Shown piece after piece: positions 11,721-23,540 of a stretch of 64,000 bases of DNA. This DNA comes from Dromaius novaehollandiae. Its lineage: Eukaryota; Chordata; Aves; Casuariiformes; Dromaiidae. The first letter of the stretch is position 1; every line of letters starts with the position of its first letter. The notes beneath the pieces were generated by a model, which ran no database searches, was not told the DNA's origin, and saw nothing but the letters and a program-made list of their open reading frames with translations. The position numbers and the translations under genes were made by a program. The stretch is taken from contig NC_088105.1 in NCBI RefSeq assembly GCF_036370855.1, forward strand, positions 13,893,619 through 13,957,618, in the 5' to 3' direction.

Positions 11721-13460
11721 AGGCAGATGGAAATTTCCTCCGCACTTCTCATATCTCATCGCGCCCTCGGGGGACAGATCCAGTCCCCGTTTTGTGAAAC
11801 TCTCTGAGCTTTAGGCTCTTGAACCCTGCACGGATTGACTCCCCAAATTTACCACTCCTGCTTAAACGAAGGACTTTATCCCTGGGTCTTTCTCCCCCTG
11901 ACCCCGGCGCCGGGGCAGTGCTGCTCACGCCGCTGCAGAGCCCGGGGGAGGCCAGGGCACGGAGCACCCCGGGGTCCGTTGCGTCGGGCGCCCGCTCGCC
12001 TGCCGCCACGCGGAGCCGGCCCGGCAGCCCGCTGACATTTCTGCAGCAGCGTGCACCCATCGCCGCTGCCTTCGCAGGCCCTCCTGCTCGTCCACCTCGT
12101 GACCCCATTATTATTTTCCCGGTAAGTGAAGGGCATGCTGGAGGGGAAAAGCACGGCAATAACAGCTGGCTCAAAGCTGAGAACGTGCAGGACCAGCGAA
12201 AGCGGTAATAAAGTGTTCCCGGCGCACAGCAAGAGCACGCTCAAAGCCAGCTTCCCACGCAGCCGGCTGTTTCGTGCACTTTTCACGTCTGGTTTCTGTC
12301 CAACCTGAAATGAGTGCAGTCTCCAAACCAAAGGCATCTGTCACTGCCCAGGAGGACTTGCAAGCAAGGTCAGTCCCGACCGGCACACAGCAGCTTTTTG
12401 GTGTCTTGCATCAAAGAGGGAGAAAAACAAGGAGCAAACCCACCCCAGAGCAGCAGGAGGGACAGACGGAGCACAAGCACAGACCGACGCAGCAGACCAC
12501 TCTGAAAGGCCTTTGGGAGAGCAGCAGAAAGAGGGATTTCCCCTTGCTACTAGCTGCCGAAGACTGCAAGGTGCTGGGAAATTAGATCTCAGTGCCCATT
12601 TATTCCTCCCGTATCCAGCTTGCTCTAAAACTTAGGACAACCCTCACAAATACGGTGAGCTACCTGCCTCCAGGAAGTTTCTCCTGCCAACCGGAATCAA
12701 AATTTTGCCAGACCACTTGGGTCGAAAAATACCATCACATAAAACAGCCGATAAACCCCACCTGCGGCAGCGTAACTGCGCCTCTCCAGACAGCCAAACC
12801 TTTATTTAGTCCCCTTTGGAGAGGTCCCTTCCACCCCCCCGCCCCGTGTCTACTGCCCCCCAGGTCCTCCTTGCCCCGCTTGCAGCAGCCTCCGGGCGCA
12901 CATCCAAGGGAGCAGCTACAGCCCGGCCTCAGCACAGGTAACGTGCAAGGAAGGGATTTTGCCTGTAGGCACCTGTGTTCCCGCAGTCCACGAGGCCTGA
13001 TTGTTTTTTCCCGTTGCTCGTAGTTGTGGCATCTGCTGGTTTCCTAACGGAGAGCTTTCGCTTTAAAAATGGAAATGACAGATGCCAGGGTTGGGTTTAT
13101 ATAGTGCTTCTGAGCCGTGGACACCCCCCTGCAGACCCCACGGCAGAGAGCACGTGCCTGCGGGGATGCAGTGTCGCTCTGCACCATCCAGCGGCCCGGG
13201 AAGCGCAGCGTACGCTTTTGGGTAGCACGAGAAGGGGGATTTGCAGAGAGCAAATAAGGAGGAGGATGTCACAAAAAGCGCCTGCCCCCCGTCCCCCTGC
13301 CCGGCTCGAAACCTGCCCGTCCCACGCTAACCGACCTCCGTGCCTGCCCCCGGGCCGCGCGGCGCCAGCAGCCCCGCTGGCAGCCAGCCGCAATCAGAGC
13401 CCCCAGGGCGCCGCGGAGCAGCTCCGCGCTGATGAGTCCCAATCACAAACTTCAGGCAGC
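11721..13460. other. GC- and CpG-rich intergenic DNA
   Basis: CpG-rich stretches at 11,900-12,110 and 13,100-13,440. A strong-looking donor-like GTAAGTG at 12,122 follows an open frame, but that frame is unrecognisable and no partner acceptor or exon was identified. A small CpG-island promoter of an unannotated transcript is possible but unsupported. Confidence 0.4.
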
Positions 13461-13827
13461 AGGTGGGGTTTAGCATATTAAAATGCCAGTCTGCCAGTTT
13501 CACCCATACTAATTTTCCCCTGTCTCTCAGTAACTGGCTGTTACAGGTTATGTTAATATGGATTTAAATTCTCCAAAGAGCAGAAAATTAAAAGAAATTA
13601 TGAATCAATTTATGTTTCATCTGATTCATAAACCTACACACTCTACAAAATGAGTTGATTTGAAATAATTAAGGTTAAGAATGTCCTCATCACCTCTTCA
13701 ATAATCCTGCTAGATGCGCTGCATTTTCCCCATCTTTACTCCCGCTCTCTTTAGCATTTCAAATCACACATCTTCCTTTGTTTTTCCAAGCTATCGCAAA
13801 TTTAGCGGGCAATTAAAAAGCGGTATG
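13461..13827. promoter_or_regulatory. Candidate conserved noncoding element with inverted TGATTCAT motifs
   Basis: AT-rich unique block. ATGAATCA at 13,600-13,607 and its exact reverse complement TGATTCAT at 13,622-13,629 form an 8-bp inverted pair 14 bases apart. Both fit the PBX-HOX consensus TGATTNAT in opposite orientations. Further TAAT cores surround them. The binding function is an inference. Confidence 0.35.
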
Positions 13828-13863
13828 TAATAATAATAACAGCAGTAGCAATAATAATAGCAG
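13828..13863 (+). repeat. (TAA)n microsatellite, interrupted
   Basis: TAATAATAATAA is followed by a CAGCAGTAG-like interruption and then AATAATAATAG. It is a short degenerate trinucleotide microsatellite. Confidence 0.8.
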
Positions 13864-14770
13864 GGTGCTGCTCTTGCAGTATGAGGAGCACAGCGCCCAA
13901 GGAAGCACGGTGAAAAGGAAATTCCTGCTAGACGCAGCGGTCCATGGAGCAACTCCAGCACACGCTACTCATCCAGCCATGGGACCTGATTATTTATAAG
14001 TCCCGTATGCCCAGCACACGTGCTACCTTAGCGATGTGCACCTCTGCCTGGCCGAGCACAGGCATCGGGAACGCAGGGGCAGAGCGGGCGGACACCAGTC
14101 CCACGGGCCCCAGGAAATAACCCAAAGCCTGGTGGACCAGGATGCACCATCTCTTGCTCTGCAGACAAGGCTTGGAGCTCCAAACGTCGCCCCAGTGCCA
14201 CAGCCCCCGGCTTCAGCAAACGTCTTCCTTCACAGAGCAAGGATGCCCGCACTTCACTGTAAGGATTTATTCTGCGCAGCTATGAGGACAATCACTTCAA
14301 CCCTTTTGAGGATTTCTCGTTAAGCTAATTTTTTTACTGGCAGGTTTTATTGTCAGGATGATACATTTAAAAAAGCTCCACCATAACTGACTCACATGTA
14401 AATAGCCCCTGATGAGGAGGAGAAGCTGCTCGTCACACGGAAGTTTTACGACGAAACGGAGGGGTGATTTTTCCCATTGCTTCCAACGCGTGCAGCAGGT
14501 GCCTGGCAGCACGTGCCCCTGGGTCAGTCCTCCTGCAGCGGTGGCACGGGGACCCGGCCGGGTCAGACCCCGCAAACCAACGCGACAGGGAAAAGAGGGT
14601 CCCAGCAGGAGGCTCAGCTCTCACCATCACTCCTGATTTCCAGCTCACGCCAAGTCTCAGGCACTCAGACCATTCAGGTGGTAACTGAGGTGGCCAAGGT
14701 CTCAGGGCCCCCAGTCCCCTGCTTATCTGTGACCCCTCGCTCACGTGCTGGAGTGAGAGCTTCCAGCCCT
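13864..14770. other. Intergenic DNA without recognised features
   Basis: GC-rich unique sequence with overlapping chance frames up to 112 codons on both strands. No repeats or RNA genes recognised. Confidence 0.45.
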
Positions 14771-15080
14771 CCCGAGGTAAATCAGATCTTCAGGTTGCAA
14801 ACATTTCATGCTTAAAAAACAAACTGAAAATCAGACGAGACCAACATTAATATTTATTCAGAAGCTTTATTATTTGGGAGAAGATAACTCTTTGATTCTG
14901 CATGTTTAGTTTTGGCAGTAGTGCTTTTAGCTTTCATGGTTTTAATTCTTTTTATCTAAAGCTAAAGGCATGAGACAGGCTGTTTTCACAGAAATGGGCT
15001 GCATTTCCCCAGTCTCAAGCACACGTTTGCTTCCATTGCTGCTTTTTACCAGTGTTTATAGATTTATAAGTGGCCACAGA
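14771..15080. other. AT-rich noncoding block
   Basis: AT-rich island with ATTAATATTTATT-type sequence near 14,850 and several ATTA cores. A candidate conserved noncoding element by texture only. Confidence 0.25.
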
Positions 15081-15850
15081 GATTCTCTTCCCTGGCAGAT
15101 AAACCCCAGCTACATGCAACACCATGGCAGCGGTGGTATTTCACCCCAACAGACGACTGCTGTCCATCCAGATTGCTTCAGTGATAAAGCAGAAGGAAAA
15201 TGTCATGCCGCCCAAACAGCGCTTCCAAAAGTCTCCGGGGAGCAGCAACACGTCCTTCCCCATCGGAGCGCAGACGGGTGTTATGGCAGGGATTTGTGAG
15301 CAGTAATTGCCGCAGTCCTCTGAGGGGCAGCTCTGCTCACAGTCAGGAATTAACAGGTAAAAAAGTCCCTCCTGGCACCAGCTCAGGAGTTACTCGGTGC
15401 CTGGCTTGGGAGGAAGCCCCATTTCGCTCCCTTTGAAGCGACCTGACCTGCCTGAGCGTGGGGGACTGCCCACTCCAAGTGGGACATTTGCAGAAGTCTA
15501 CTGTCCCACCGGTGCCGCAGTGATGAGTGTCAACGTAACAGACCCTTGTGGTCCATGGGTGGTTTTCTGTAGTCTTGGGGAAGAGATGGGTTTGTTTCCT
15601 CCCCATCAGAAGAGACACGACGGCCTCCACAGCCACCACAAGATGTCTGGGCTCCGTTAGGGGGAGCGTGGCCAGGAGACGGAGGGGAGCTATTAACCCC
15701 GCTGCTTGGTGCTGGTGAGGCCACTCCTGCAGTAGGGTCCAGGGTGGGCCCCTGCCCCTGTCCAGGAGGGACCAGGAGAAACCAAAGGGCTAGGGAGGGA
15801 CCCAGGGGATGGTCATTGAGATGGTCAGAGCCAGCCTGAGGGCTGGCAAT
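15081..15850. other. Intergenic DNA without recognised features
   Basis: Unique sequence. A 146-codon frame on the minus strand at 15,530-15,970 is unrecognised and runs into the adjoining CR1 remnant, so it is not considered a gene. Confidence 0.45.
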
Positions 15851-15912
15851 AGTCCTGCCCCGAGCAGCAGGCTGGACTAGAGGCCAAACGACGCTCCTGT
15901 GATTCTCTGGTT
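15851..15912 (+). mobile_element. CR1-type LINE, 3' end fragment
   Basis: The sequence CCTGCCCCGAGCAG, then GGCTGGACTAGA, then TGTGATTCTCTGG follows the order of the CR1 3' end (GCAGG..GG.TGGACTAGATGACCT..., ending in repeats of ATTCTATG). It is strongly diverged and lacks its coding part, as is usual for 5'-truncated CR1 copies. Identified from the remembered consensus; RepeatMasker would confirm family and limits. Confidence 0.6.
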
Positions 15913-17990
15913 CGACCTGCAAATATTTCTTCCCTCCAAGAGGAGCTGCAAGACTTCTTTGGGAAAACAAGCATGTCGGCTCTCGGCACGCTACAGAAAC
16001 CAGATGAAGATATTGAACCCTCGTGAGACCGTATGCTGAATTTCAGCCTTGCCACGCAGGCTCCAGCGGCGCACGAAAGGCGAGAGAAATGTCCATGGGC
16101 GACGTCAGCCCCTGGGAAGTGCAGAGCAATTACAGTAACACCTACTCAGACAAGCATGCGACTTAAGAGAGTGGCTTCCAGTTTATACGGCGTTTCAGTT
16201 GCTATTCCCCCCTCTTCCTCTCAGCAGCGTGCACTAGCAACCTGGGTCCCGCTTGCTGACACTGCTGTAAATCACTCTTGACAAATTTAACAGTGACTCA
16301 AGGGCAGCAGAGGAACAGAGAACAGCAAAGCATGAATGCCGCTCCTGCAAAAAAGCAGCGCGAGCCACCTGCACCTGCCCCCACGGGGCACAGGGATGCA
16401 TTTGTGGCCGTGCCACCACCAAGGTGCGGCCTCAGAAAGTCACGCACCCGCACGTATAGTTAAAAAGACAAATCACATCTGACATTTAATTTAAACTCCC
16501 CTTGCCAAGTGCATTGCTTTTCCCTGACCAAGCACCCTCGCCCGTCTCTGACCGGTCACTTTGGCACGTGTTGCACCCTGCCCCGTGGGTGCACCAGGAG
16601 GACCTCTCCTCCCATGCCCTCCTCCACCTCACTCTCTGTCCTAACTCGTCTTCATACAGCTTTACTAGGTGTAATCCAGGCTGGGTTTAACAAGTCCCAG
16701 CCTTGCATCACGGGCTGATCTTGCCTCAATTTTGGTCTCAGCCCTTCTGCTCTGTAGCCAAAACCCTCCAGTCACTTCTACGCCGTGGTCTTCTGCGCTC
16801 TCCTTAGCCACAGCCCAGAGACAGCACCGAGTCAGTGGGGGAAGCTGGGGGGTGGGAGCAGCCTGGAGGGCTATTTACATTGATAGCGGGAAATATGATG
16901 AGAGCGAATATCAGACTGTCATCTCCGTCATCCTGTGGCCAAGGTAACGGTGGGAAGTGGGCTCGTCTTGCTGAATCCCTCTTCAGATGAAAAATAGTTA
17001 GCATCAAGCTGCTCTTGTTCACAGATTCCTCCTGTTCGGTTTCTAATATAACGATCCAATTTGCTCAACACAGCTGCAGTTTTTGGGTCTGTTCCAGCTT
17101 CCTTGTCTGATATAGAAACGCTGCCTCCCGCGCGGAGCGAGCTGGACGGGGACGGGATCCTGCCCGCGCGGCTCCCCAAGGCACGGTCACCCTTGCTCCG
17201 GGGTGCGGGGCAGAAGCCGGCGCCCGTGGGAACCGTCGCAAACCCACAGCTCTTCCCTGACGGCATCGGCAGCCCTCTTCTCCTGCTAAGGCTCTCGCTG
17301 GGAAGTCAGCCTGAATTTCACTCCCCTGACAGCCCCAGCATCCTGCTAATTTCCAGTCGAAGCTAACTCATGACCCATTTGTATTTGTTCCTGTGCCAAC
17401 TTTGCCTTTATCTCCAGTAGTTCTTTACAAGCGCTCTGCATTTCAAAGAGAAACGTAGGTCGCTTCTTTAGTGTGGACGGTCTTCCCTGCGAGTCCCTTC
17501 ACTGCGAGGTAAAGGCTTTCGCCAGAGAAGCAGAGCCCCCGAAATTACAAAACTCCACCTCTCGCTTGCCAGAAAGCAGCGCCTGGAAAGCAGCACTGGT
17601 GCCAGGGGCATCCGAGAGATCCCTCCGGCCTCCCTCAGGTATTTCTCATCTGCATGGGCAAAGCCACTGTTTCCTGACCAGTTCCTCTTTCTCCGAGTTA
17701 TCCTAATCCAGCAGCGGAGGGTGAAAAGGAGAGAAAGCTCCTGGCTGCCCACCGGCTGGGACAGAAGGTCTCCTTGTCTGTATGAGCCCTGTCCCAAAGG
17801 GATTAGCGTGGTCCCAGGGCTACAGCGCTCCCTGGCAATAGCTGCTCCTGTGCTGACCAGCACGGTCCCGCCGGCCGCCCGGGTCCCCAGCTCGGCTTCT
17901 TGAAAACGTTGTCCCAGTTATTTTGCCTTTCGGAAGTGTGCCTGGCAGGTACCGTAATGTGTGTGAGCGCAGCGTGTGCTATCGGGCTGC
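15913..17990. other. Intergenic DNA without recognised features
   Basis: Mixed composition with a CpG-rich stretch at about 17,120-17,260. Frames of 110-131 codons lie on opposite strands over the same bases and match nothing I know. No supported features. Confidence 0.45.
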
Positions 17991-18480
17991 AGGAAATTAA
18001 ATGCCTTCTGGTTGTCTCTTAGGGTAGTAAAGAAAGAGTTCAGGAGACTTATTAAACTTCATTTCCATTTTTATCCACGTTGAAGCCATACTAAATAACT
18101 CCATCCAGGTGGATTTGGAGCATCTGTCATTTGCTTATTCACAAGACAGGCAACTGTGCGGATTATTACAAGTTCAAAATTGTAAAAAGTCTCACTCATT
18201 CTCTCATTTACTCCACATTTTTATTTTTTTCATGTCTATCATCCTGCAGTAGTAAACAGCTTAATCAGCTGAACTAGTGCTTCTCCTCAATTTCACTTCC
18301 CGATTCCCGGACACTGACACTTCAAGGGAATACTGAAATCTGAACAAGAAACTGTTTCCAGAAATTTTTATGCTGGGGTCACATTTCTGTAACCCAGCAT
18401 CAGGACACGCTGCTGCTGCAAACTCTGTCTCCAGGAATAAGGACATCATCTTTCTTCTTAATTCTGGGCTCAGAAAACTT
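17991..18480. promoter_or_regulatory. Candidate conserved noncoding element
   Basis: A 490-bp AT-rich unique block with many ATTA/TAAT and AATT motifs. It shows no repeat signature and no coding frame above chance. It stands out against the surrounding CpG-rich DNA. Conservation is untested. Confidence 0.3.
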
Positions 18481-19238
18481 TTTCCCTTATATGTGTGGGA
18501 TCCACTTCTCTGAACAGAGCAGCCTGCGGAGGAAGAAGCACAGACGAGCGTAGGATGAGGGTGGGGGAGGCCTGGGCTGCCACATCACTGAACCTCCTTT
18601 TGAAGATGGTCCCTTAATTTCTTCAGCAGGGTCGTTGCCTTTATGCGTCCAGCCTTTGCTCTTTGGCTATTGCATGTGTTCAAAGACTGATCCGAGACAC
18701 GCGCAAGCAGTCCCACGGGCACGGGGCGGTGGGGCTGACCCACTTGTGGGGCAGGATCCCCATGAAGGATATGTGTACCATGAAGGCCTTTACACCACAA
18801 CTAATTTCAAACTTTTATAATGCCTGGGGAGGGCACAGAGGGAAAAATACGCTGAAAAGAGGCTGCTGACTTTCAACAAGAAAAGGCAGCCTTCCCTTTT
18901 CCTTGATGCTACCCCAGTGCAGCATCGCTTCACCCTCCAAATCCAGCTACTGGGCAGGTCGCAAAGTGTGGGGGTTAGGGACAGAGGCGGATGTAATCTG
19001 GGGCAGAGAACCGGGTTTCTGTGGACCTGTGAAGGAGAGGGGCCCCTTCTCGTTTTCATAAAAATAGCTCTTGCATTTGCAAAAAGCCACTTGGTTTGCT
19101 GCAAGCCACTGAATTGATGCTCTTTGGCATTTCTGGTTCTCTGGGACATTTCTCTTTTACATTTTGTGTATTAAAATACATTTTAAATGATTGCTATGTC
19201 ACAGGGAAATGGCATAGCTATTTTAGTAATTATCCATT
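18481..19238. other. Intergenic DNA without recognised features
   Basis: Mixed sequence grading into AT-rich DNA at 19,140-19,238 just outside the CR1 remnant. No gene recognised. Confidence 0.45.
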
Positions 19239-19378
19239 TTATAGATTCATAGTTTTAAGGCCAGAAGGGGCTATTACAGTCTGCAGAGCAGCGGCCAGAG
19301 AATCTCGCCCAACGACGCCTCCGTCAAGCCCAGAGTTTCTGGCCGAGCTGCAATCCATCTTTTTGCAGAGCGAGACCC
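19239..19378 (-). mobile_element. Ancient CR1-type LINE, 3' end fragment
   Basis: Read on the + strand, it begins with TATAGATTCATAG, the reverse complement of the CR1 terminal short repeat. TTTAAGGCCAGAAGGG and GGCCAGAGAATCTCGCCCA follow, then a stretch resembling CTCCTGCATCGAGCCC and AACTTCTGGTTGAGC. This order matches the old CR1 subfamily common to turtles, crocodilians and birds. The element therefore lies on the minus strand, 5'-truncated, with no coding capacity. Confidence 0.75.
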
Positions 19379-21030
19379 GGTGGTAATTAGAAAGCATGAA
19401 GTGCTGGAGAACTTACAGCGCTTTGGGGTGCACCGTACCTGGCGGCAATCCCTCCCGCGCCCGCGCCGGCTGCCTCGTCTCCCACGCGAAGGCGTGTGGT
19501 GCCTCTTCGCAGCCTGGCTTGCAACCCGCCGCGGGGCAGCAGCAGTGCCCTGCGACCCACAGCGTGGCTCCCCCCGGCCCTGCGGAGGCAGCAGCGATCG
19601 CCAGGCTGCAGAAACGCTGCTCGGGGCCTGGAGTGGGTGCGCAAGCCTCCCCGTGCGGCTGCTTGACCTCGCTGAACGCAGCTTATACAGCTCTGCTGCC
19701 TTGCTTAATTAATAGCAGGAAAGTGCTGCGAGCCCCTTGCCGGAAGGTGCTATAGAAGAGCAAAATGTTTTAATTAATAGAAAAAAGTGCCTCCTTCCCA
19801 GGACACGGCTGGCTGCCTCCGTGCTCCCTGCAGCACATGGGACAGTGTCACAAGCGGCGCGGAGCCGGAGGGCACAGGGAATACGACCCAGCAGCGGTGG
19901 CCAAAAGCCACGCAGAGCTCTGGTGCAGCCGGCGGCCACGCGCTGTTGAAGCGTGGAAGAGCAGCCGATGCTCTCCCGGAGGCTCTGTGGTGGCTCGGCC
20001 CAGTGGCAGAGTGGGACACGGGACAGACCCGGCAGTGAGTACGGGCCTCGGTGGCACTGAACATGGGGAAAGCCCTGGCCTTGAGGCACCGTGCTCTGCC
20101 GCCTCTCACGGCGACGTGTGTCAGCTTGCACCGCACACTGGCCTCTCCGTGCATCCCCAGTGGATGCAGGAATCAGACACCGCCCAAAGCTGGCCATTTT
20201 CCTGGTGCCTTCAGCCCCCTCGTTCGTACTGATGTTAATATTCCTGGTCCTGCCTGTGTCACCTCCATTTCTTGCAGGGAAACCATGTTTCTCCCCAAAC
20301 TCATGTTGTTCCCAGCCAACCTCGGCTCACCCCGCGCGAGGCTCTGCAGCCCGGTGCACCTCCCATCACACAGGGCCCGAGGGCTCCAGCAGCTTTCCTG
20401 GGGCAGCACCCAGCCCGGGCACCCTCCCCGCCGGCACTGAGCCCGCAGCGGTCCCCGGGGTGGCTGCGCGCCGCTGCCTGCACTGCTGCCGCTCTCCACC
20501 GCGGCCGCCTCCCTGAGCCAGCGCTCCATCTATGCAGGGAAAAACTCTCTGCTTCACCTGTTTCTTTCCTTCCAAACGTCCGGAGCAATTGCAGAGAGGA
20601 GACAGCCCAGCCCGCGCGGCCGGCAGGAACCCGGCCGGCTGCTGCCATCTATGGAAGGAGGGCAGCGTGCGTGCAGCGTCGAGCCCCAGGAGAAGCCCCG
20701 CGGCTGCCCGGGCAGTCTCCCAAAACCAGGTGTTACAAACTGTCCGAACCACCCAGCCTGCCATTATCACCATTTCACTTCATGCAGGGATAAATAAATG
20801 CCTAGAGGTTGGATCCGGCTGGTGTCCTTCATGGGAGGGGTTCATCCCGAAGGGGGCTCGTCTCCCGAGCAGTCGAGCTGTGGTTGCGCCGAGCCGGGAG
20901 GGGGACGGGGCTGGTTAATGCCCAGCAGCCCCGGGGCCGCCCCGGAGCGCTTGGCGGGTCCCTCGGAGCAGCCGCTAGCCCGCTGCCGGTTGTCCTGGCA
21001 ACGTGCGCCGGCTCACCTGCGAGCCACAGC
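19379..21030. other. CpG-rich intergenic DNA
   Basis: CpG-dense segments at 19,430-19,640, 19,850-20,010, 20,330-20,710 and 20,860-21,030. Long overlapping frames (up to 173 codons) occur in several frames on both strands and none is recognised. The density is high enough for a CpG island, but no exon or transcript start can be tied to it. Confidence 0.45.
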
Positions 21031-21490
21031 GGGTGACGAAGAATTAAGTCGACTCTAATTTTATCATCAGGGTTCATTAGGTTAATTAAATAGTGTGGAC
21101 GCACTCTGTTAATCAGCTTTGCAACGGGAGAGCGGGTGCGGCAGGAGTCAGGGAGCTGCTCAGAAGCCGCTTGGCTAATGATGCTAAATCCCATTTCATG
21201 TGACGGCCAGCATGGCGACGCGGAGATGATTAACGCACTTCGTATCCTCCCGTGTGCTGCGGTGCCCGAAGCCTTTGCTGAGGACGAGGGAGCGGGACGG
21301 GAGCAGGCAGCGGCACGGGTCTGCGCACCAGCCGTTGCAGCGGAGAGCACTCCAGCGCTGCGTCAACACCGGGCAGTGGTTTCGGAGGCTGCTACGAAAT
21401 TGCCCATACAAATACATTGCTGGATTTAATGATCTAATGCCACTTGGAAAGGATTTGCATTTCCATATGTCTGAGAATATTAGAGACAGC
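21031..21490. promoter_or_regulatory. Candidate conserved noncoding element with homeodomain-motif cluster
   Basis: AT-rich island directly after CpG-rich DNA. It contains an imperfect palindrome at 21,042-21,060 (AATTAAGTCGAC then TCTAATT), GGTTAATTAAA at 21,080-21,090, GTTAATCA at 21,108-21,115, and further TAATGATG and GATTAACG motifs up to 21,235. Clustered paired ATTA/TAAT cores are typical of developmental enhancers bound by homeodomain proteins. The role is inferred; no conservation data. Confidence 0.4.
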
Positions 21491-21940
21491 ACCTCTGAAA
21501 AGGCTGTTAGGGGCTATTCCCTCCGCTCCGCCTGGTGCGCGAGGAGTGACTCTGAAACACACAACCGCCTCGACTGCAAATTGGTTGCACTAAAAACACC
21601 CATTACATCCCCCAGTGGGTTCTTAGTGGTGCACAGTATCACGCGCACGAGGAGGGCGATCGGAGCGGCCGGTGGCATAGGGAGTGGGCTGGGGTCCTCC
21701 ATCCGGCGCGGCAGTGCAGCCTTACCATGCCGGTGTTCCCGCGGGAGAGCTGCGGTGCCGGCATCTGGCCTACTGGACACAGCTTGTCCCGCTGACGGGC
21801 TGCGGAGTGGGAGGCAGAGACGCTTCGGGGAAGGCAGGTCTCTGCCGGACAGACTCCTGGGCAGCCCTGACTCCGTGCCCTGCTCTGCCCGCCCTTTGCC
21901 TCCTGCCTCTGCGCGCACGCAGAAAGCAGGAGAGGCGCGA
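21491..21940. other. CpG-rich intergenic DNA
   Basis: CpG-rich stretch crossed by a 238-codon frame on the + strand (21,254-21,970) and a 134-codon frame on the minus strand. Neither translation is recognised. The + frame runs from an AT-rich block into GC-rich DNA without any change that would mark an exon. Confidence 0.4.
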
Positions 21941-22290
21941 GGAGGAGTAAGGACATTTTCCCGAAGCTGAGGAAAATAGGGAAGATAGGAGAAATAGTCA
22001 GACAGAAAAAGTAGGATGGAAATAAAGAGGATTTCCTTTTTCAGAGAGGGTTCATCACGCGGTCAGGAGTCACAGCTCCAGGTTAGGAACGAGCCCAGCC
22101 GTGGCTGCCTGCCCTGCCGGTCTCGGGGGAGCAAAGACTGAAGTTAAAAGGAAGAAAAAACAGGATGGAGGAATGCACGAGAGGAAGAGCAATTAATAGG
22201 AATTAGAAGTGTAGAGAGTTGCTAAGGGAAATTAAAGCATTGGAGAAAAATCCGGTGCAGATGAGGACAAGAAGGAGGATGCCTCACTGC
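21941..22290 (+). repeat. Purine-rich (GA-rich) tract
   Basis: Two stretches strongly biased to A and G on the + strand (about 21,955-22,040 and 22,135-22,285). It is low-complexity sequence similar in kind to 10,335-10,580. No element family assigned. Confidence 0.5.
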
Positions 22291-23220
22291 GTGCAGACTG
22301 AGCCCCCGTGCAGTTGCAGACCTGTCCCCGGCTGAGGCCGAAGGCTGTTGCTGGAGGGGGAGAAAGGGCTTAAGTGCTCACTAAGTATTTCAGAGTGGTG
22401 CTTGGGGAGAGGGTGGTGATGCACTCTATAGTAGAGCATCACCACATCCAAGAGCATCACATCACATCCAAAATACGTGCTCACAGTTACAGCAGTGGGG
22501 AGAAACGCACTGGAGAGCCCCGGAGGAGCCAGCTGGGGCTCCTGGCTCTCCGCTGCCCGGCCTCCGCCCGGGAGCTGCAGGGAGCCCGCGGCACCGCCAC
22601 CGCTCTCCACCCACATGGGCTGGCCGCTTCCCGCAGCAAAGAAAGGGGATTCGACGGGTTTGGAGGGGAAGATAGGACGATGCTTGTCAGATAATTCTGA
22701 TGTGGTTCTTTGATGAGATTATGGCTTTGGCTGATAAAGGCGGCGGCACGGATGCGAGCTGCTGGGAGCGTGCTGGCATTTGAGTCAGGTCGCATCACAA
22801 TCTGCTTTAAAAAGTTATCAGCAAAACACACATGAAGTGAATTAAAAAGTAGCCAGCAAGCTCATTTCAGAAAGGAAACGTCAGCAAGAAATCCTCACCC
22901 CGTGGGCATTTCGGGGGGTGCCGCGGAGGTGGAGGTGTGACATTTTCATCAGGTGCCAGCCGATGTGACACTGCCGCTCATGGCACTGGCAGCGGAGGGG
23001 ATGGAGAGCCGCGCAGGTGGCCACGGCGAGCGCGGGGCCCGGGAGGCACAGGGCACATGTGGTCTGGCCCTTTGCAGGGGTCCTGCCCTGAAAAACCCCC
23101 TAACGAGAGCCAAAGGCGGGCGCCTGAACCCGGCAGCGTGCAGACTGGAGGCAGCCCTGCAGCAGGAGCACCCTCGCTAGCAGGCTTCCCCGCAAGGCCT
23201 TCCTGATTTAATCCTGAACC
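22291..23220. other. Intergenic DNA without recognised features
   Basis: GC-rich with a less GC-rich patch at about 22,680-22,880. A short CATCAC/ACATCC-type low-complexity run occurs at 22,437-22,473. No coding exon recognised. Confidence 0.45.
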
Positions 23221-23540
23221 CTGCTTAAGATCCCGCCTGGGAGTAAGCAGAAACGCTGCTCTCCGCAGCTGCTAACGTGCATCTTCCCCCCATCGGCTCA
23301 TGAACTTGGATGATGCTATTTTAAAAGCATAAATACATCTGTGTGTGCTTCTCTTATGGACGGTAATTTCAGCATCTGCTCTGGCTGCCGAAGCACCTTG
23401 TAGCACCAGAATGGTGTGCTCGAATATTTGTCAAAGGACAGGATTATTTTCTGTTGATTTCAGGCTAATCACACAAAGAAAAGCAACATCTGCGCCGTGA
23501 ATAGGCTCCTAAGGAGAATTAACCACTCTCCGCAGAAAAG
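23221..23540. other. AT-rich noncoding block
   Basis: AT-rich unique sequence with few CpGs set between CpG-rich flanks. A candidate conserved noncoding element by texture only. Confidence 0.25.

Noticed and set aside
12000..12130. Strong-looking splice donor (GGTAAGTG) at 12,121 after an open frame
   Set aside because: The upstream frame encodes nothing recognisable and no matching acceptor or neighbouring exon was found.
21254..21970. 238-codon frame in CpG-rich intergenic DNA
   Set aside because: It spans an AT-rich block and a GC-rich block without any exon-like boundary, and the product is not recognised.
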